64,000 bases of DNA from Roseburia hominis (GCA_021771815.1 JAETOE010000008.1:62001-126000); one strand, 5' to 3'. Positions 1 through 7,955 are shown, counted from the stretch's first letter. Program-made: numbers and translations. The notes: generated from the letters alone by a model not told the origin.

Positions 1-209
1 GTGAGACGACAGGTTTCCCGTTCGAGAAGAATACGATCACACTCGGTTCGAAGGGAAGCGTGGTCGTACCCTGCGACCTTAAGACGAACGTGAAGCAGCT
101 CCATGTATTCCTGTATGATGACCAGGACTATGAGCCGACGGATACCGTGAAGTCCAACAGCGAAAAGATTATCAGCGACACCGGTTTCCATCAGGGAGAT
201 GGCTATTGA
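1..209 (+). CDS. 3' end of an unidentified protein (partial)
   Basis: An open frame enters from the left edge (first full codon at base 3) and stops with TGA at 207-209. About 68 residues are visible. They contain runs such as GSKGSVVVPCDL and QLHVFLYDD and look like a soluble beta-rich tail. I see no recognisable motif. The stop overlaps the ATG of the next glycosyltransferase by one base (TGATG), so it belongs to the same polysaccharide operon. Its function cannot be read from this fragment. Confidence 0.6.
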   Translation, partial: ETTGFPFEKNTITLGSKGSVVVPCDLKTNVKQLHVFLYDDQDYEPTDTVKSNSEKIISDTGFHQGDGY

Positions 210-1198
210 TGAAAGTAGATATTATCATACCGACTTATAAGCCGAATGATACCTTCTGTCTGCTCCTGCAAAAATTGCAGGAGCAGACCTTTGTTGTTCA
301 TAGGCTGATTCTTCTGAATACGGAGGAGCGGCTCTGGGAGGAGGCAAAGGAGAAATATCCGATCGAGGAATGCCTTGCGGCGCTGTCGTTTCCTCACACG
401 ATTCTGCATGTGACAAAGGAGACATTCGATCACGGCGGTACACGGAATCTCGGGGCAAAAGAATCAGAAGCTGATGTAGTTATGTATATGACGCAGGATG
501 CAGTTCCGGAGGATGCGTATCTGGTGGAGAAGCTTACGGCACCGCTTGATTCCAATGAGGATGGCGAGGGAGTCGTCGCAGCGGCATACGCAAGACAGCT
601 TCCGAATGAAGAATGCAGTATTGTGGAACGATATACCAGACAATTCAATTATCCCGATAGCGGAAGGACGAAGGGGAAGGCAGATATCCCGCAGCTTGGG
701 ATCAAGACGTTTTTCTGCTCCGATGTCTGCGCGGCGTACCGCAAGGATATATGGGAGAAGCTTGGAGGCTTTGAGACCCCGGTGATCTTCAATGAGGATA
801 TGTTCTTTGCGGCGAAGGCAGTGGAGCAAGGGTATCTGATTGAATACGCGGCGGATGCGAAAGTCATCCATTCCCATAATTATTCCGTGCGCCAGCAGTT
901 TCACCGCAATTTCGATCTGGCGGTATCGCAGGCGGATCACCCGGAGATCTTTGCGAGGGTAAGCTCCGAGGCGGAAGGAATGCGGCTCGTAAAGAGCACG
1001 ATGAAGTATCTTTGCAGCATAGGAAAGCCGTATCTGATCTGGAATCTGGGCTGGCAGTGTGTGGGAAAATACGCGGGCTACTATATGGGAAAGCACTATA
1101 AAAAGCTCGGCAGACGGCGCATTTTAAAATGTACAATGAGCCCGGAGTACTGGAAACGAATTTGGGCAGATAATGGAGAGCAGGCAGAGAATGAGTGA
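209..1198 (+). CDS. Family 2 glycosyltransferase, rhamnosyltransferase-like
   Basis: A 329-residue GT-A fold transferase that would add a sugar from a nucleotide donor to a surface polysaccharide at the cytoplasmic membrane face. The N-terminus VDIIIPTYKPND is the usual nucleotide-binding strand. FDHGGTRNLGA followed by YMTQDAVP is typical of RfbF/RfbN-type rhamnosyltransferases, where the TQDA segment stands in place of DXD. NEDMFFAAKAV downstream matches the catalytic ED region. I chose ATG 209 over TTG 206 because GGGAGA lies about 10 bases upstream and the preceding stop overlaps it. The 3' end overlaps the next gene. The family is clear. The rhamnose donor is inferred from similarity only. 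Confidence 0.85.
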   Translation: MKVDIIIPTYKPNDTFCLLLQKLQEQTFVVHRLILLNTEERLWEEAKEKYPIEECLAALSFPHTILHVTKETFDHGGTRNLGAKESEADVVMYMTQDAVPEDAYLVEKLTAPLDSNEDGEGVVAAAYARQLPNEECSIVERYTRQFNYPDSGRTKGKADIPQLGIKTFFCSDVCAAYRKDIWEKLGGFETPVIFNEDMFFAAKAVEQGYLIEYAADAKVIHSHNYSVRQQFHRNFDLAVSQADHPEIFARVSSEAEGMRLVKSTMKYLCSIGKPYLIWNLGWQCVGKYAGYYMGKHYKKLGRRRILKCTMSPEYWKRIWADNGEQAENE

Positions 1199-2156
1199 CA
1201 TTTTATATATCGTAGTTCCCTGTTACAACGAACAGGAAGTATTGCCGGAGACGTCCAAACGGCTGTATGACAAGATGACGGCTCTGCACAAACAACAGAA
1301 GATTGATGAGAAGAGCAGGATTCTGTTCGTAAATGACGGGTCGAAGGATGCGACGTGGCGTCTCATAGAGGAGCTTTGCGCGAAGAGCCCTCTTTACGCG
1401 GGAGTGAATCTCTCCAGAAACAGAGGCCATCAGAATGCGCTGCTTGCGGGGATTGCAACGGCGGCGCCGCATGCGGACATGATTGTTTCCATGGATGCGG
1501 ATTTACAGGACGATATCAATGCGATGGACGAGATGATTGCGGCGTATCAGGCGGGGAATGATGTAGTCTACGGCGTGCGCTCTTCCAGACAGAAGGATTC
1601 CTTTTTCAAGCGGAACTCAGCACAGCTTTTCTATCGTCTGATGAAGCTTTTGGGGGCGGAGATCGTCTATAACCATGCGGATTACCGGCTCTTAAGCAAG
1701 CGGGCAGCGGAAGCGCTCTTGTCTTTTGACGAAGTGAATCTGTTCCTGCGTGGGATCGTTCCTATGGTGGGATTTCAGAGCACGACCGTCACCTATGAGC
1801 GCGGGGAACGTTTTGCGGGAAAGAGCAAATATCCGCTCGGCAAGATGGTGACGTTCGCACTGGAAGGGATTACGTCGCTTTCGGTCAAGCCGATTCGGAT
1901 GATTACCGTGGGAGGGCTGCTTGTGTGCGTCGTCAGTCTTTTGATGCTGATCAAGGCGTTCGCCGATTATTTCTCGGGAAATGTGGAGCCGGGATGGACA
2001 AGTGTGATTATATCAATCTGGGTACTGGGAGGATTGCAGCTTTTTGCAATCGGAATTATCGGCGAGTACATCGGCAAGACTTATATGGAGACAAAGGAAC
2101 GTCCGAAGTTCATCATAGAATCCGTTCTTTTGCAGGAAGACAACGAAGTGGAGTAG
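1191..2156 (+). CDS. Polyprenyl-phosphate glycosyltransferase (GtrB/DPM1-like)
   Basis: A 321-residue family 2 glycosyltransferase of the dolichol-phosphate-mannose-synthase type. It transfers a sugar to undecaprenyl phosphate for later use outside the membrane. Visible features are IVVPCYNEQEVLP at the N-terminus, the metal-binding SMDADLQDD (DXD), the HADYRLLSK region, and two C-terminal membrane helices (around VGGLLVCVVSLLMLIKAF and the segment beginning ISIWVLGGLQLF) ending with GEYIGKTYMETKERPKFI, all standard for GtrB-like proteins. An in-frame ATG at 1173 exists, but ATG 1191 has GGAGAG 10 bases upstream. The start overlaps the previous gene by 8 bases. It would supply lipid-linked sugar to a GT-C enzyme, possibly the next gene. 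Confidence 0.9.
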   Translation: MSDILYIVVPCYNEQEVLPETSKRLYDKMTALHKQQKIDEKSRILFVNDGSKDATWRLIEELCAKSPLYAGVNLSRNRGHQNALLAGIATAAPHADMIVSMDADLQDDINAMDEMIAAYQAGNDVVYGVRSSRQKDSFFKRNSAQLFYRLMKLLGAEIVYNHADYRLLSKRAAEALLSFDEVNLFLRGIVPMVGFQSTTVTYERGERFAGKSKYPLGKMVTFALEGITSLSVKPIRMITVGGLLVCVVSLLMLIKAFADYFSGNVEPGWTSVIISIWVLGGLQLFAIGIIGEYIGKTYMETKERPKFIIESVLLQEDNEVE

Positions 2157-2161
2157 CTTTT

Positions 2162-3625
2162 ATGGGAGATAAGAAGAGAAAATATATATTCTGGGGCTTT
2201 CTGGCATTGGTGTTGATCGGAGCGCTTCTGGCGGTGAGCCGGAGCGGTTACTCGGATGGAGACGATGCCTTTTTTTATCGGTATGCAAACAGTATGGGTT
2301 TCTTTGAATATCTGAGCTGGCGGTATGAGACATGGGTCGGCAGAATGGCTGCCGAGGCGTTGGTCTATCTTGTATTTTCGTTGGATATTCGTTTCTGGCG
2401 CGCGGCAAACGCAGTGATGCTCGTGCTTCTGCCGATGGGGATTCTGCGCCTTTCGGTAAAGGCGGCGCGCGTTCCCGAGGGAAGCCTTCTGTCATGGAAG
2501 GACAGAAAGCCGGCGCAGCCTTATGATGGAATGTATAACGTGGGGCTTGGTATGCAGATGGCGGCAGTGTCGGGCTATTTTCTGATGAGTATTGTGACGC
2601 TCGGCTATGCGGCGCTGTGGGTCAATGGATCGATTTTCTACACATGGAGCTTTACCTGCGGGTTGTGGGCGTTGATGCCCTACGCAGACTTTGTGTTCGA
2701 CGGGGCGGCTGCTGCCGGAAAAGAAACAAAGTTTCATCTGGAAAAGCGTGGCGCGCCGGGGGTGAAGCAATTTTTTTATACCGTTCCGTGCGCCGTTGTC
2801 GGAGCGATGTCGATTGAGCAGATGGGCGCGGTGCTCGTTGTATTTGAACTTCTGGCTGTGCTCTATGGCATTATGAAATGGCGGAAGGTGAATCTGCCCC
2901 TTTTGATACAGACGGCTGTGACAGTGACTGCCTTTGGAATTCTCTTTGCCGCGCCGGGAAATGCCGTGCGCGTGGCGAGCGAGATTACCAACTGGATGCC
3001 GGAGTATGAGACAATGCCGCTTTCGCAGCATTTGTTCATTACGGCGCACTGGCTGCTTTCTTCATTTGCCAATGAGAATAAGCTGTTCCTTGTCGGAATC
3101 TGGATTGTAGGAATTGTGCTCCTTGTGAGGAGACGAGGGCGAAGAAAGTCCGATCTCTTTTTTGTGGGATTTGCCGGAATCTTTACGATCGCAACGCTCC
3201 TTCCCTATGCGGGAATCACTGCGCTGTCTGATTTCGGGATGCAGTATATCAATACGGCGGCTTGCGTAGATCCGGTGCCGACGGCGGAGGTGATGACCGG
3301 GCAGGTCTGGTTTGCGATGGCATGGCAGGGGGCGGCGTTAGTCTTTACATTCGTTTTTCTGTGGAGAGCGTCCGGCTGTCAGATTACGCTGCTGCTCGCT
3401 TATCTCGCCGGAATCGCAAGTGAGATGATTATGTTCTTTTCACCGACGATGTATGCGTCGGGGGCGAGGGTGTTTTATCTGACCGATTTACTGTATTTGT
3501 TCATTATTTTAGCGCTCCTTTTCGGAATAAGAGAGAAAAAGGTGAGGAATGTGCTGTGCGCCGTGCTCCTGGGGTTGGGCGTTTTCAATGTGCTTGTCCA
3601 GGCGTTTGCATTATTCGGCGCGTGA
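2162..3625 (+). CDS. Polytopic membrane protein of a polysaccharide cluster (DUF6056/GT-C-like)
   Basis: A 487-residue protein with about ten or more hydrophobic helices. After the first helix (YIFWGFLALVLIGALLAV) comes an acidic loop, YSDGDDAFFYRY. This position and its paired Asp residues resemble the first extracellular loop of GT-C glycosyltransferases. The overall pattern resembles membrane proteins annotated as DUF6056 in Firmicutes polysaccharide loci. The frame is open well upstream, but ATG 2162 gives a normal N-terminus, lies five bases after the previous stop, and is therefore preferred. Because it follows a GtrB-like gene, I infer that it may use the lipid-linked sugar, or it could be a repeat-unit transporter or polymerase. 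Confidence 0.65.
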   Translation: MGDKKRKYIFWGFLALVLIGALLAVSRSGYSDGDDAFFYRYANSMGFFEYLSWRYETWVGRMAAEALVYLVFSLDIRFWRAANAVMLVLLPMGILRLSVKAARVPEGSLLSWKDRKPAQPYDGMYNVGLGMQMAAVSGYFLMSIVTLGYAALWVNGSIFYTWSFTCGLWALMPYADFVFDGAAAAGKETKFHLEKRGAPGVKQFFYTVPCAVVGAMSIEQMGAVLVVFELLAVLYGIMKWRKVNLPLLIQTAVTVTAFGILFAAPGNAVRVASEITNWMPEYETMPLSQHLFITAHWLLSSFANENKLFLVGIWIVGIVLLVRRRGRRKSDLFFVGFAGIFTIATLLPYAGITALSDFGMQYINTAACVDPVPTAEVMTGQVWFAMAWQGAALVFTFVFLWRASGCQITLLLAYLAGIASEMIMFFSPTMYASGARVFYLTDLLYLFIILALLFGIREKKVRNVLCAVLLGLGVFNVLVQAFALFGA

Positions 3626-3717
3626 AGCGTGTGAGAGAATTTGAAAAAACGTAAATATTCAGGGCAGATTTATGCGGAACCGCATAAATCGTATGAAGAC
3701 GTATAGAATGCAGAAGC

Positions 3718-3844
3718 AAGCCTCATCAGCGAAGCTGATTTTCATTCCCGCGAGCAACGAGCCAAGTGACTGCTTGCAGGCATTTGGCGACTGCCGCGAG
3801 GGTCAAATACCCTGCACCTTGGGGCGGGTATTTGACTGGCTTGC
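3718..3844. repeat. Multi-branched inverted-repeat element 1
   Basis: Outer arms GCAAGCC (3718-3724) and GGCTTGC (3838-3844) enclose several hairpins. These are ATCAGC-GAA-GCTGAT (3727-3741), a nested GCCAA/TTGGC plus CTGC/GCAG stem around 3760-3790, and GTCAAATACCC paired with GGGTATTTGAC (3802-3812 with 3826-3836). The arms are seen directly. Whether this is a mobile palindromic repeat or a structured RNA is not known. Confidence 0.55.
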
Positions 3845-3961
3845 GGCTTGTATCTGTGAAGGTACTGAACAGATACAAAAAAACATAGAATTTTGATAGT
3901 TTTGTCACAATTCTAACACATTTTCCCGCTAAACTCCTATATAAAGAGCGAGGGAGAGAAC

Positions 3962-4115
3962 GTCCGGTAACAGTTCAGTCAGGACTTAGCATTTATTGCT
4001 AAGTCCGTGAGAAAGTATGGTGGGCGAGATGCATCAAGCCAACCGCGAAGCGGTTTTTGTATGGCTTGATGCCTGTAACAGGAAGCCGAAGGCTGAACTG
4101 TTACAACTTCCGGAC
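3962..4115. repeat. Cloverleaf-like nested inverted-repeat element 2, upstream of htrA
   Basis: GTCCGG directly followed by TAACAGTTCAG (3962-3978) pairs with CTGAACTGTTA plus CCGGAC (4093-4103 and 4110-4115, with a short bulge). Inside are GGACTTAGC/GCTAAGTCC (3982-3990 with 3998-4006), GCATCAAGCCA/TGGCTTGATGC (4031-4041 with 4062-4072), and a smaller ACCGC-GAA-GCGGT at its tip. CTGTTAC at 4098-4104 can also pair with GTAACAG at 4075-4081, so two folds compete. The element ends about 57 bases before htrA. Confidence 0.65.
4075..4104. repeat. 30-bp palindromic repeat, copy 1
   Basis: GTAACAG and CTGTTAC arms surround GAAGCCGAAGGCTGAA. The same 30 bases recur with two differences at 60372-60401, more than 56 kb away and also intergenic. 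This suggests a dispersed palindromic repeat family in the genome. Confidence 0.7.
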
Positions 4116-4172
4116 TCGGGAAACATAAAAGAACACAGGATGAGATTCTTACCAGGGAAAGGGGAAAACATT

Positions 4173-5660
4173 ATGGATCACAATCAGTACAACAACGGAC
4201 AGTCTTCCGATTCCTTCTATTCATACAATAGCGGAGCGAATCAGAATCAGACATACCAGAACGGTAATATGGCACAGGGAAATGCTTATCAGCAGAACGG
4301 CAGCTATCAGAATACGTCCGGGCAGAATAGTTATCAGAATATGTCTCAGCAGGGAAATACTTATCAGAACGGAACGTATCAGGAGCATTTCTACCAGAGC
4401 AGCAGCCCGCAGAGCACTACGGCAGACGGCAGGAAGAAGAAGCGCGGGGAGAAGAAGCATGGCTTCGGCGTCAAGCTTGCAAAGTGCGCGGCTTTAGCGC
4501 TTGTATTCGGGCTCGTCTCAGGAACGGTCTTTGAGGGCGTGCATCTGGCGGCGGGTCAGATTTTCGGAACGACGGAGAGTCAGGCTTCGGCGTCCGGCAG
4601 TGTGCTGACGCAGGCGGATTCCGACGGAAAGATAGAGACGACGGCGACGTCGTCCACATATGTTGCGATGGATGTCTCGGATATTGTCGACGCGGTCATG
4701 CCGTCGATCGTTGCAATCACGAATGTGAGCCAGGCGGAGTATCAGAGTATTTTTGGAGGAAGGGGGACGTATGAGAGCACAAGCTGCGGCTCGGGCATCA
4801 TCGTAAGTCAGGATGCGGATTACCTCTATATCGCGACGAACAACCACGTGGTGGACGGGGCGAAGAACCTCACAGTCACCTTCAATGATTCCGCGACTGT
4901 GAGCGCGGAGGTAAAGGGAACCGATCCCTCTACCGATCTGGCGGTCATCCGTGTGGCGCTCGATGATATCGAGGACGACACGATGAACAATATCAAGGTG
5001 GCGACGCTCGGCAATTCCGATGATTTGAAGGTCGGAAATGCGTCGATCGCGATCGGGAATGCGCTCGGATACGGACAGTCGGTAACGACCGGATGCATCA
5101 GCGCGCTGAATCGTCCGGTGTCCGTGTCGGATTCTTCAAGCGGCACAAGCTATACTGCGGAGCTGATTCAGACGGATGCGGCAATCAACCCGGGCAACAG
5201 CGGCGGTGCGCTCTTAAATGCGGCAGGTGAGGTCATCGGTATCAACTCCGTGAAGTATTCTGATACAGATGTAGAGGGAATCGGCTACGCGATTCCAATC
5301 AGTACGGCAATGCCGATTATCGAGGACTTAATCACGAAGGAGAAGGTCGATGAGGCTGACAGCGCGTACCTTGGTATTCAGGGTGTGGACGTCACGTCGG
5401 ATATCGCACAGGCGTACAATATTCCGACCGGTATCTCTGTGGTTCAGGTCATCGAGGGATCTGCGGCGGAGCAGGCGGGCATCCAGAAGGGAGATATCAT
5501 CACGGCGTTTGACGGTAAGGAAGTGTCCTCTATGGCGGAGCTTTCAACGAGACTACAGTATTATAAGGCAGGGACCACGGTCGATGTGACGATCAGGAGA
5601 GCCTCGAACGGGGAATATCCGGAGCAGACGGTTTCGGTTACGCTCGGAAATAAGAACTAG
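4173..5660 (+). CDS. htrA: HtrA/DegP-type membrane-anchored serine protease
   Basis: A 495-residue envelope quality-control protease. Residues 1-85 are cytoplasmic and very rich in Asn, Gln, Tyr and Ser, with repeated YQN/NGT units. One membrane helix follows near 102-120. The trypsin-like domain shows the triad His225 (NNHVVDG), Asp255 (STDLAVI) and Ser343 (NPGNSGGAL). A single PDZ domain fills the C-terminus (around VDVTSDIAQAYNIPTGISVV). One membrane anchor plus one PDZ is the usual Gram-positive layout. I chose ATG 4173 because AAAGGGG lies 8 bases upstream; the longer open frame to 4017 crosses hairpin DNA. The gene stands alone behind a structured leader and ends at a long palindrome. 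Confidence 0.92.
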   Translation: MDHNQYNNGQSSDSFYSYNSGANQNQTYQNGNMAQGNAYQQNGSYQNTSGQNSYQNMSQQGNTYQNGTYQEHFYQSSSPQSTTADGRKKKRGEKKHGFGVKLAKCAALALVFGLVSGTVFEGVHLAAGQIFGTTESQASASGSVLTQADSDGKIETTATSSTYVAMDVSDIVDAVMPSIVAITNVSQAEYQSIFGGRGTYESTSCGSGIIVSQDADYLYIATNNHVVDGAKNLTVTFNDSATVSAEVKGTDPSTDLAVIRVALDDIEDDTMNNIKVATLGNSDDLKVGNASIAIGNALGYGQSVTTGCISALNRPVSVSDSSSGTSYTAELIQTDAAINPGNSGGALLNAAGEVIGINSVKYSDTDVEGIGYAIPISTAMPIIEDLITKEKVDEADSAYLGIQGVDVTSDIAQAYNIPTGISVVQVIEGSAAEQAGIQKGDIITAFDGKEVSSMAELSTRLQYYKAGTTVDVTIRRASNGEYPEQTVSVTLGNKN

Positions 5661-5700
5661 TGATACAAATTCATATCCGGCTGTCAGAAAGCCGATAGAA

Positions 5701-5735
5701 ACAACACCGCGTGGCGCTGCGCCACGCGGTGTTGT
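5701..5735. terminator. Long perfect palindrome between htrA and the convergent gene
   Basis: Two 17-base arms (ACAACACCGCGTGGCGC and its reverse complement) surround a single T. The palindrome lies between the convergent ends of htrA and the 5799-6230 gene. There is no clear T-run on either side, so a bidirectional terminator is likely but a cruciform or protein-binding site is possible. Confidence 0.55.
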
Positions 5736-5798
5736 GTGTATAGGATCAGAGAATAGCCGTTGCATTTTTTACACATCTGCTCATATTCAGATATAATA

Positions 5799-6230
5799 CT
5801 ACATTTCTTCGTTATACTTGCACCTATAGTAGATTGCGTATCCATGAACAAAGAGATATGCAAAAACCAGAAGTAATGTGGCGACCATATCAACACCCAT
5901 CAATGCGAACGCAAGCATCAGCGCGCCGAAGACAAAAGTCATTATATCAAAAGCTTTTCCTTTTGCCCGGTTTGCGATAGCGATATTGCGCTCGTCGTTT
6001 TTTTCAATGTCCATCTGTTTTTGAATTTCGGGATGGTTCTGTATGGCCTTCTGTGAGAGGATACCTCCCATGCCCTGTCCGAAAAGACCGCAGCCTACGC
6101 CGATGCAGACATATGGCAGCGCCTGCATGATTCCCTGGGGATCATCAATTGTTTTCACAAAATATAAGCCCGTCCCCAAGAGCAGAAGTCCGATTATTAC
6201 AACAACATAGTTTGATTTTTTCTGTGTCAT
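5799..6230 (-). CDS. Small membrane protein paired with an XRE regulator
   Basis: A 143-residue protein with about four membrane helices: near residues 8-24 (VVVIIGLLLLGTGLYF), near 38-58, and two after residue 90. A charged segment, EIQKQMDIEKNDERNIAI, lies in the middle. The NDERN motif and topology resemble small integral proteins (DUF2178/DUF6442-like) that often follow an HTH regulator gene in Firmicutes. Its ATG overlaps the stop of the upstream XRE gene by 4 bases, so the two are translationally coupled. The biochemical role is unknown. Confidence 0.75.
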   Translation of the reverse strand: MTQKKSNYVVVIIGLLLLGTGLYFVKTIDDPQGIMQALPYVCIGVGCGLFGQGMGGILSQKAIQNHPEIQKQMDIEKNDERNIAIANRAKGKAFDIMTFVFGALMLAFALMGVDMVATLLLVFAYLFVHGYAIYYRCKYNEEM

Positions 6231-6430
6231 GCTTCTTCCTCCTCATAAATAAAGATTTCTTCAATGGTCATGTCAAAATATCGCGCGAGCTTAAATGCTA
6301 ATTGAATGGACGGATTGTAACGTCCGTTCTCTAAAGAGCCGATTGTCTGTCGTGATACTTCTAATGCATTGGCTAAATCTTCCTGTTTGATACCCTTCTG
6401 CTTTCGCAGCTCTTCAAGCCGGTTTTTCAC
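6227..6430 (-). CDS. XRE-family HTH transcriptional regulator
   Basis: A 67-residue single-domain DNA-binding protein. The helix-turn-helix is clear: RLEELRKQKGIKQEDLANAL, then SRQTIGSLENGRYNPS as recognition helix and loop, then DMTIEEIF near the end. This is the compact Cro/YozG class that usually represses its own operon with a partner membrane protein. GGGAGG sits just before the ATG on the minus strand. Two copies of an ATGGAAAG-containing operator flank its promoter (6449-6468 and 6501-6515), which fits autoregulation. Confidence 0.9.
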   Translation of the reverse strand: MKNRLEELRKQKGIKQEDLANALEVSRQTIGSLENGRYNPSIQLAFKLARYFDMTIEEIFIYEEEEA

Positions 6431-6448
6431 ATGTTTACCTCCCTTTCT

Positions 6449-6468
6449 ATGGAAAGTATGCTTTCCAT
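6449..6468. promoter_or_regulatory. Palindromic operator of the XRE gene
   Basis: ATGGAAAG and CTTTCCAT arms face each other around TATG, between the -10 box and the start codon of the XRE gene. A repressor bound here would block transcription. Binding by the XRE protein itself is inferred. Confidence 0.65.
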
Positions 6469-6474
6469 GAGCTT

Positions 6475-6502
6475 ATTGTAACATACTTCGAACAAATGTC
6501 AA
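6475..6502 (-). promoter_or_regulatory. Sigma-A promoter of the XRE/membrane-protein operon
   Basis: On the minus strand, TTGACA (6497-6502) and TACAAT (6475-6480) are separated by 16 bases, a near-consensus match. It is bracketed by the two operator copies. Confidence 0.75.
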
Positions 6503-6515
6503 GTATACTTTCCAT
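6501..6515. promoter_or_regulatory. Second operator-like site overlapping the XRE -35 box
   Basis: AAGTATACTTTCCAT repeats most of the palindrome at 6449-6468 and overlaps the -35 box. This gives two sites that bracket the promoter. Confidence 0.5.
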
Positions 6516-6547
6516 ACATATTCATTTTGTTTTTCTATCACAAAGCG

Positions 6548-6628
6548 AAAAAAGAGCAGGCAGATATGAATGCGCTCCCTAAAGCTGAACTTACTTAAGG
6601 TTGCATCTATATCTGCCTGCTCTTTTTT
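6548..6628 (-). terminator. Terminator of the GH13 gene (symmetrical)
   Basis: AGAGCAGGCAGATAT and its reverse complement form a long stem with an A-run on one side and a T-run on the other, so it could work in both directions. It lies just downstream of the GH13 gene on the minus strand. The loop is about 40 bases. Confidence 0.75.
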
Positions 6629-6644
6629 ATTATAATTTATATTT

Positions 6645-7955
6645 TTACCGCTCCATCTTCCAGTAAGCGGCAGAATAAGGCGGCAGTGTGCTTCCACCGC
6701 CGAAATCATGCGCTTCCCCGGTGAGCAGATCTTCTGCCATACCGCAGCCTGCATCAAAGTGTGCGTCAAATGCCTCACCATCGGCGTTGATTGCGACGAG
6801 CACGCGCTCGGTGTCGGTCTTGCGCTCGAAGATACACTGCTTGTTGGTAAGCAGCACCGAGCGGAAATCACCGTAATTCAAAGCATTGGAATGCTTCTTT
6901 GCCTCCGCGAGTCTGCTGATAAAGTCGCACAGGTCGGTCCATTCCGGTGCATCAAAGCAGGCGCGAAGCGCCGGGTCGCCCTCTTCCTTCTTTGCCTTAG
7001 CGCCCCATTCACTGCCGTAGTAGACGCATGGAATGCCCGGCATACCGAAGAGCATTGCGTAGACCAGAGGAAGGTGATTCTCATTGGTAAGCGTGCTTGC
7101 AATGCGGGACACATCATGATTGTCTACGAAAGAAAGCAGATGCGCGCCCTTGTAGAGCGTCCAGTTTTCAGGACCGAACTGCCGCAGCAGGGAATGATTG
7201 ATCTCGAACATATTCATCGAGTTGAAGCTCGAATAAAGTCCCTTGTAGCACTCGTAATTTGTCACGGAGTGCAGCATGGAATCGTTCATGATCTGATTGT
7301 AGTCCCCGTGCACGACTTCGCCGACCAGATAGAAGTCCGGCTTTAAACTGTCACAGTAAGCGCGGAGCCTGCGCATGAAATCATGGTCGAGACAGTATGC
7401 CACGTCGAGGCGCAGACCGTCGATATCAAATTCTTCCACCCAGCCCTTGATGCAGGAGAAAATGTGATTGACGACGTCTTCATTATGAAGGTTCAACTTC
7501 ACGAGATCATAGTTGCCCTCCCAGCCTTCATACCACAGACCGTCGTTATAGTTGGAATTGCCGTCAAAATTCACATGGAACCAGTCCTTGTAAGGGGAAT
7601 CCCATTTCTTCTCAAGCACATCCCGAAATGCCCAGAAACCGCGTCCGACGTGGTTGAATACGCCGTCTAAGACAACGCGGATACCGGCTTTGTGCAGATT
7701 GTCGCAGACGAGCTTGAAATCCTCGTTCGTGCCGAGTCTTGTGTCAAGCTTTGTGTAGTCTCTGGTGTTGTAGCCGTGCGTATCCGATTCAAAAATCGGA
7801 GAAAAGTAGATGGCGTTCGCGCCTAGCTTACTGATATGGGGAATCCAGTCATTTACTTTAAGAATGCGATGTTCAAGCACCCCGTCATTTTCGAAGGGAG
7901 CGCCGCAGAACCCCAAAGGATAAATCTGATAAAATACACTTTCATATGCCCACAT
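6645..7955 (-). CDS. GH13 alpha-glucan hydrolase (cyclomaltodextrinase/neopullulanase-like)
   Basis: A 436-residue cytoplasmic alpha-amylase-family enzyme without a signal peptide, so it should act on imported maltodextrins. The conserved GH13 regions are present: VVLDGVFNHVG (region I), GLRLDVAY with nucleophile Asp184, LVGEV with acid/base Glu213, and FVDNHD with Asp281. It is shorter than typical neopullulanases because the N-terminal starch-binding domain is absent. A small C-terminal beta-domain ends in LPPYSAAYWKMER. It follows proC on the same strand with a 34-base gap, so both may be transcribed from the promoter at 8880-8908. Exact substrate specificity cannot be read from the sequence. 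Confidence 0.9.
   Translation of the reverse strand: MWAYESVFYQIYPLGFCGAPFENDGVLEHRILKVNDWIPHISKLGANAIYFSPIFESDTHGYNTRDYTKLDTRLGTNEDFKLVCDNLHKAGIRVVLDGVFNHVGRGFWAFRDVLEKKWDSPYKDWFHVNFDGNSNYNDGLWYEGWEGNYDLVKLNLHNEDVVNHIFSCIKGWVEEFDIDGLRLDVAYCLDHDFMRRLRAYCDSLKPDFYLVGEVVHGDYNQIMNDSMLHSVTNYECYKGLYSSFNSMNMFEINHSLLRQFGPENWTLYKGAHLLSFVDNHDVSRIASTLTNENHLPLVYAMLFGMPGIPCVYYGSEWGAKAKKEEGDPALRACFDAPEWTDLCDFISRLAEAKKHSNALNYGDFRSVLLTNKQCIFERKTDTERVLVAINADGEAFDAHFDAGCGMAEDLLTGEAHDFGGGSTLPPYSAAYWKMER

Larger units (their letters stand above)
3626..4172 (+). other. Long intergenic region with two multi-branched inverted-repeat structures
   Basis: No convincing gene is present; the open frames here run through hairpin sequence and lack ribosome binding sites. 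The region holds two complex secondary-structure elements, listed separately (3718-3844 and 3962-4115), and the leader of htrA. Between them, a hairpin with TTGTATCTGT and ACAGATACAA arms is followed by an A-run (3847-3886), so it is not a terminator for the upstream cluster. Confidence 0.6.

Noticed and set aside
3847-3886. Hairpin before a run of A, considered as a terminator
   Set aside because: The run is A on the plus strand and precedes the stem on the minus strand, so it does not match an intrinsic terminator in either direction.
3672-3896. 74-residue open frame in the intergenic region
   Set aside because: It reads straight through the hairpins of element 1, has no ribosome binding site, and its composition reflects the palindromes.
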